The notes beneath the pieces were generated by a model. The model was not told where the DNA came from. It made no database searches and saw only the letters and a program-made list of their open reading frames with translations. Below, in pieces: positions 60,882 through 64,000 of a DNA stretch of 64,000 bases (position 1 is the first letter of the stretch; every line of letters begins with the position of its first letter). The stretch covers positions 1,178,001 through 1,242,000 of the forward strand of contig NZ_LOAJ01000001.1 in the NCBI RefSeq assembly GCF_001542905.1, given 5' to 3'. The position numbers were made by a program, and so were the translations under genes. This stretch comes from Halorubrum aethiopicum. Lineage in GTDB: Archaea; Halobacteriota; Halobacteria; Halobacteriales; Haloferacaceae.

Positions 60882-61436
60882 ATGACACGGATCGTCGTCT
60901 TGGACCTCCACGGCCAGTTCACCCACCTGGAGCGGCGCGCGCTCCGGGACATGGGCGTCGACACCGAGATCGTCGACGCCGACACGCCGCCCGCCGAGGT
61001 CGACGCGGACGGAATCGTCCTCTCGGGCGGTCCCGACATGGACCGGATCGGCAAGGCGCGCGAGTACCTCGACCTCGAGGTCCCCGTCTTCGGGATCTGT
61101 CTCGGGATGCAGGTGATCGCGGACGAGCGAGGCGGGCGCGTCGGCGGCGGCGACTACGGCGGCTACGCCGACGTCGACGTGGCGATCGTCGACGAGGACG
61201 ACCCGCTCGTCGGGTCGCTCGCGCCCGACACCCGCGTGTGGGCCTCCCACGCCGACGAGGTGAAGGAGCTGCCGCCGGGATTCACCCACACCGCGACCTC
61301 GGACGTCTGCGGCATCGAGGCGATGTCGAACGCGGAGGAGGGCCTGTACGGCGTCCAGTGGCACCCCGAGGTCGCCCACACCGAGGAGGGCGAGGCGGTC
61401 TTCGAGAACTTCGTCGCGATCTGCGAGTCGGCGTAG
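60882..61436 (+). CDS. guaAA: GMP synthase subunit A (glutamine amidotransferase)
   Basis: A 184-aa class I amidotransferase supplying ammonia to the separate GMP synthase subunit B of archaea. The catalytic triad is present: Cys73 in 'FGICLGMQ', and His161/Glu163 in 'GVQWHPEVAHTEEG'. Being encoded as its own gene is the archaeal arrangement; subunit B is not within the window. Confidence 0.95.
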   Translation: MTRIVVLDLHGQFTHLERRALRDMGVDTEIVDADTPPAEVDADGIVLSGGPDMDRIGKAREYLDLEVPVFGICLGMQVIADERGGRVGGGDYGGYADVDVAIVDEDDPLVGSLAPDTRVWASHADEVKELPPGFTHTATSDVCGIEAMSNAEEGLYGVQWHPEVAHTEEGEAVFENFVAICESA

Positions 61437-61696
61437 GGCGTTTCGATACTGTGGACGTTCAGTACATCCGATCAGAGTATCGCTGAATAACGCGATTCTC
61501 TGTAGCGTAGCGGCCTCATCTTCGTTTCAAAAAAAGTGGACAGCGGTCCGATCGATACCCGTATGTTCGTCGGAAGTGTGTGGAACTCACTTAATATGGC
61601 GTACCGACAGTTCGATCCCTCGCTGTCGTCCTGCTGACTCGCCTTGGATTGGTTTCTATCGGAAGGTTATAGTGTTTTCTTGTTAACAACTCTCCC
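61437..61696. other. AT-rich intergenic patch before the exported-protein gene
   Basis: The base composition drops sharply from the flanks ('ctgaataacgcgattctctg', 'ttcaaaaaaagtgg', 'aactcacttaatatgg', 'aaggttatagtgttttcttg'). CGATACT (61444-61450) and AGTATCG (61476-61482) form inverted arms just after guaA's stop and may be a terminator stem. Promoter-like boxes occur at about 61591-61597 and 61665-61678. No gene or IS is recognisable. Confidence 0.55.
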
Positions 61697-62512
61697 ATGG
61701 AGAGGCGCGGAATTCTGGAATTTATCGGCGGCGTCGGATGTGGAACGTTCGTAGGGTATTACGTCGGCGCGAAGGAGTTACTCGGTATCCAGGGTCCCTC
61801 AACGGACAGCGAGCAGCGGTCACCGGATACCGGCGAATCGGCGGAGACCTCACCCGAAAACGAGACCGCTCCATCCGACACGGATGAGACCGGAAGCGAA
61901 GGTTCTGACACGATCTCGCTGTATGACGATTTCGAGGACGGGACGCTTGATGATCCGGAGTGGCGCGCCGTCGGAGGGGGACCGGGAGGCCTCGCACAGG
62001 AAAACGAGATCGGAATCGCGAACGACGGACATCAAAGCCAGTATTCGCTCTACCTCGATCAAGGTGGGAGTATCAGTAATTTCAGCGCTGAATCTAGCCT
62101 CGATCGAACTGTCTCACCGAGTGGGATGTCCTTCTATATAAGACCGGTGAGCGCGGACCAGTACACCAAAAACCAACTGAGGTTGATCAACGGGGACACT
62201 ATTGGGATTCGGTTCGTCAATCACATACAAAACGACGGGCTGTACTTCAGATTCGGAGACGGGAACGATGAGGAGGACAGGGCTCGGATCCGCGATGGTG
62301 CCATCAGTCCGGACGTTGAGCGGTTCGTCCAAGTCCGCATACAGGGGATCGACTGGACTGACGGAACGATCGGCGAGGTGTACGTTGACGGAGAACGGGT
62401 CGCCACGGACGCGCCCTTCGAGAACGATATCTCCGGATTCGATACGGTTTCCTTTGCGGCTATCGGTGGCGGAGACACGGTTTTCAGAGTGGATGATATC
62501 AGTTGGCAGTGA
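61697..62512 (+). CDS. Predicted exported protein with a concanavalin A-like lectin domain
   Basis: A 271-aa protein with a hydrophobic N-terminus ('MERRGILEFIGGVGCGTFVGYYVGAKELLG') that has an RR pair and a Cys, reminiscent of a Tat lipoprotein start. An acidic Ser/Thr/Glu linker (about 33-72) leads to 'ISLYDDFEDGTLDDPEWRAVGGGPGGLAQENEIGIANDGHQSQYSLYLDQGGSI', typical of jelly-roll LamG/DUF1080-like domains, and ends 'VYVDGERVATDAPFENDISGFDTVSFAAIGGGDTVFRVDDISW', the closing strands of that fold. It probably binds extracellular glycan. Codons are AT-richer than neighbours, a sign of recent acquisition. Confidence 0.7.
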   Translation: MERRGILEFIGGVGCGTFVGYYVGAKELLGIQGPSTDSEQRSPDTGESAETSPENETAPSDTDETGSEGSDTISLYDDFEDGTLDDPEWRAVGGGPGGLAQENEIGIANDGHQSQYSLYLDQGGSISNFSAESSLDRTVSPSGMSFYIRPVSADQYTKNQLRLINGDTIGIRFVNHIQNDGLYFRFGDGNDEEDRARIRDGAISPDVERFVQVRIQGIDWTDGTIGEVYVDGERVATDAPFENDISGFDTVSFAAIGGGDTVFRVDDISWQ

Positions 62513-62551
62513 GAACCGCCGTGACGATTGACTGTCCCATCGAAACATCAG

Positions 62552-62810
62552 GTGTGAACGCGTCCAAAGCCCCAGGCGCGAGGAGGTCGTACGCTTGCTG
62601 TGCTCCTCTCTCGCTCGCTCGTTTCACTCGCTCTCTCGTTGCGGTGCTTGCGTCGCCTACGGCCTCCTCGCGACTGCCCCTTTGAGTCCCACCCCGCACA
62701 GCACCGCACCTCACGCCTCCCCAGCCTCGCGGCTCGCGGTTTCACCGCTCGCCGCGTCCCTCGCGGGCTCCTCGTGCCCCTGCGGGGCACTCGGAGGCGC
62801 GCCGCCGCGG
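62552..62810 (+). repeat. Dispersed structured intergenic element, copy 4
   Basis: Forward orientation, starting around GTGTGAACGCGTCC, with a weak left edge. Stem 1 pairs 62574-62591 with 62658-62675 (16 Watson-Crick pairs, one U.G on the forward strand, one mismatch). Hairpin 2 is GCGGC/GCCGC enclosing GCGGT-TTC-ACCGC (62729-62755). Hairpin 3 is GTGCCCC-TGC-GGGGCAC (62774-62790) with outer CTCC/GGAG. It ends GGCGCGCCGCCGCG. It fills most of the gap before the DUF2070 gene. No coding gene is seen in 62513-62912. Confidence 0.85.
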
Positions 62811-62912
62811 GAATCACGTTTCGTTTGACGCCCTCCTGGCGGGTGATTCCGATCCTCTCCCGGCGTCCGGAAGCCGGAGAGATTTTCATCCGCGGGCGAG
62901 TATCGCGAACCC

Positions 62913-64000
62913 GTGACCGCGACACAGGGACGGCTCGCCGGGCTCTCCAAGTTCATCTTCCGTGCGCCGCGCTGGCCGCGAACGCTCGCGTTCGCCGTGC
63001 TCCTCGGCGGGCTCACGGGGATCGCCGTCTTCGACTCCGCCTCGACGATGGGGTCGACGTACCCCGTGTTGCTCGTCGGCCAGGACGCCTGGCAGGGGAT
63101 CGTCTTCCTCGGCGCGCCGACGGTCGTCGCCGCGCTCACGACCACCACGGTCGACCGCGCGCTCGGCGGGAACCTCACGTACAACCGCTCGGCGCTTCTG
63201 GCGCTGCTGTGTGAGCTGTTCGTCGTCGTCGTCCTCGTCGTCGCCGGCGTCTTCGCCGCCGTCTTCGGGCTCTCCCAGCGGTTCGTCTTCGACGCGCTCG
63301 TCGTCGCGCTCGCGTCCATCTTCGCCCTCCGACTGCTCGCCGTCCTCGCCGTCTCGCGGGTCTCCGTCCCCGCCGCCAGCGTCCCCGCGCTGGTCCAGAC
63401 CGCCGTCGCCGCGGTCCTGCTCTTCGTGTACGGCGGGACCGCGCGCCTCCTCATCGACGGGGGCTCCGCCTACGAGGCGTACGTCGTGTTCCTCTCGCGG
63501 ACCGACCACGGCCCGCCCGTCTTCGACGCGGTGACGCTCGACCACTTCCTGCTTTTGGGCGCGCTCTGTCTGCTCTACGCCGTCGCGGTCTGGGGGTTCC
63601 TCGTCGCCGTCGAGCGGCCGTGGCGGCGCGCGCTCGACGTCTCGGTGCTGGATTTCATCCGCGGGTTCATCGGCTACGCCGCCGAGGAGTCCCGTGACCT
63701 GGAAGAGTTCTTCGAGCGGCTCGGACAGGAGGCGGTCGTCCCCGTCTCGGCGCTGTCGTTCCGGGTGATCGAGGGAGACGACGCCGGCACGGAGGTCCCC
63801 GACGCGGCGGCCGACGCGGCCGGCGACGACCCCGACACGACCGCCGCCGACGGCGGGCGGGTCGATCCCGACCGCCTCGGCGAGGAGAAGGCCCGGTTCG
63901 TGCTCCCGATGATCCACCCCGGTCCGCTCGGCGAGATCGGCGGCGGCGACCTCCCCCGTCGGGTCGCGCTCTCCGCGGACGGCGTCGGCTTCCCGCCGCA
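62913..64000 (+). CDS. DUF2070-family membrane protein (N-terminal part)
   Basis: Continues beyond the window. GTG start. The 362 residues visible contain a cluster of about seven helices (20-240: 'TLAFAVLLGGLTGIAVF', 'GIVFLGAPTVVAALTT', 'LLALLCELFVVVVLVVAGVFAAVFGL', 'VFDALVVALASIFALRLLAVLAV', 'ALVQTAVAAVLLFVYGG', 'FLLLGALCLLYAVAVWGFLVAVE') and then the soluble domain ('FIRGFIGYAAEESRDLEEFFERLGQEAVVPVSALSFRV', 'FVLPMIHPGPLGEIGGGDLP'). 'MIHPGPLGEIGGGD' is characteristic of DUF2070, an archaeal membrane protein with a conserved His/Gly catalytic-looking loop. Activity unknown. Confidence 0.88.
   Translation, partial: MTATQGRLAGLSKFIFRAPRWPRTLAFAVLLGGLTGIAVFDSASTMGSTYPVLLVGQDAWQGIVFLGAPTVVAALTTTTVDRALGGNLTYNRSALLALLCELFVVVVLVVAGVFAAVFGLSQRFVFDALVVALASIFALRLLAVLAVSRVSVPAASVPALVQTAVAAVLLFVYGGTARLLIDGGSAYEAYVVFLSRTDHGPPVFDAVTLDHFLLLGALCLLYAVAVWGFLVAVERPWRRALDVSVLDFIRGFIGYAAEESRDLEEFFERLGQEAVVPVSALSFRVIEGDDAGTEVPDAAADAAGDDPDTTAADGGRVDPDRLGEEKARFVLPMIHPGPLGEIGGGDLPRRVALSADGVGFPP

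Noticed and set aside
1-64000. CRISPR array, transposase, phage or toxin-antitoxin module
   Set aside because: No regularly spaced direct repeats with unique spacers, no DDE or HUH transposase, and no Cas, integrase or toxin motif was seen on either strand.

Overview
The window comes from a haloarchaeal chromosome, most probably Halorubrum or a close relative (genus by inference). It is very GC-rich. Its proteins are strongly acidic. Its information-processing genes are archaeal (SRP54 with a Met/Gly-rich tail, Rio2 kinase, Pth2, archaeal TruD, separate GMP synthase subunit A, TrmB-type regulator). Many starts sit about 25-30 bp downstream of a TATA-like box with no room for a leader. There is no rRNA, tRNA, CRISPR array or intact insertion sequence.

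Layout. 1-3160: amide-bond hydrolases for N-acyl/N-carbamoyl amino acids (start of one D-aminoacylase-like gene, an M20 carbamoylase, a second D-aminoacylase). 3246-7927: SRP54, an MFS transporter and an NhaC antiporter. 8030-8528: first copy of a structured intergenic repeat. 8630-18262: PolX, a Mut7-C zinc-ribbon protein, an aminotransferase, a CPBP protease, an SDR, a methyltransferase, endonuclease IV, a lipoate-ligase-family protein and small unknowns. 18712-25769: an accessory oxidoreductase region with two almost identical GMC flavoproteins, a gluconate-dehydrogenase-subunit-3-like protein and a reverse-strand operon of unknowns plus a VOC protein. 25852-30760: a transglutaminase-like protein, Rio2, an APC permease fused to Usp domains and a CBS protein. 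30773-36464: starch/maltodextrin module (TrmB regulator, GH13 amylase, divergent GH15 glucoamylase). 36803-50891: HisF, glycosyltransferases, wHTH, TRAM, DapA-family, YkgJ, Rieske, class-IV aminotransferase, HhH, AroE, DUF373 and S49 peptidase genes. 51357-61436: COG1340 coiled-coil, riboflavin reductase, MetG, ThiR, Dcd, AIM24, Pth2-TruD and GuaA-A. 61437-62512: an AT-richer patch with an unusual predicted exported protein. 62913-end: DUF2070 membrane protein, cut by the window edge.

The most interesting signal is a dispersed intergenic element of about 260-500 bp in four copies (8030-8528, 36479-36736, 50982-51250, 62552-62810), two per orientation. All share conserved sequence blocks and three hairpins. 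The stem sequences differ between copies while base pairing is kept by paired changes. This points to a structured RNA or a structure-dependent mobile/REP-like DNA element. I do not recognise it as a described family.

Metabolic threads: amino-acid derivative salvage at the left edge, starch breakdown in the middle, and a duplicated GMC oxidoreductase system of unknown substrate. Most other genes are single housekeeping genes in short, often leaderless transcription units.
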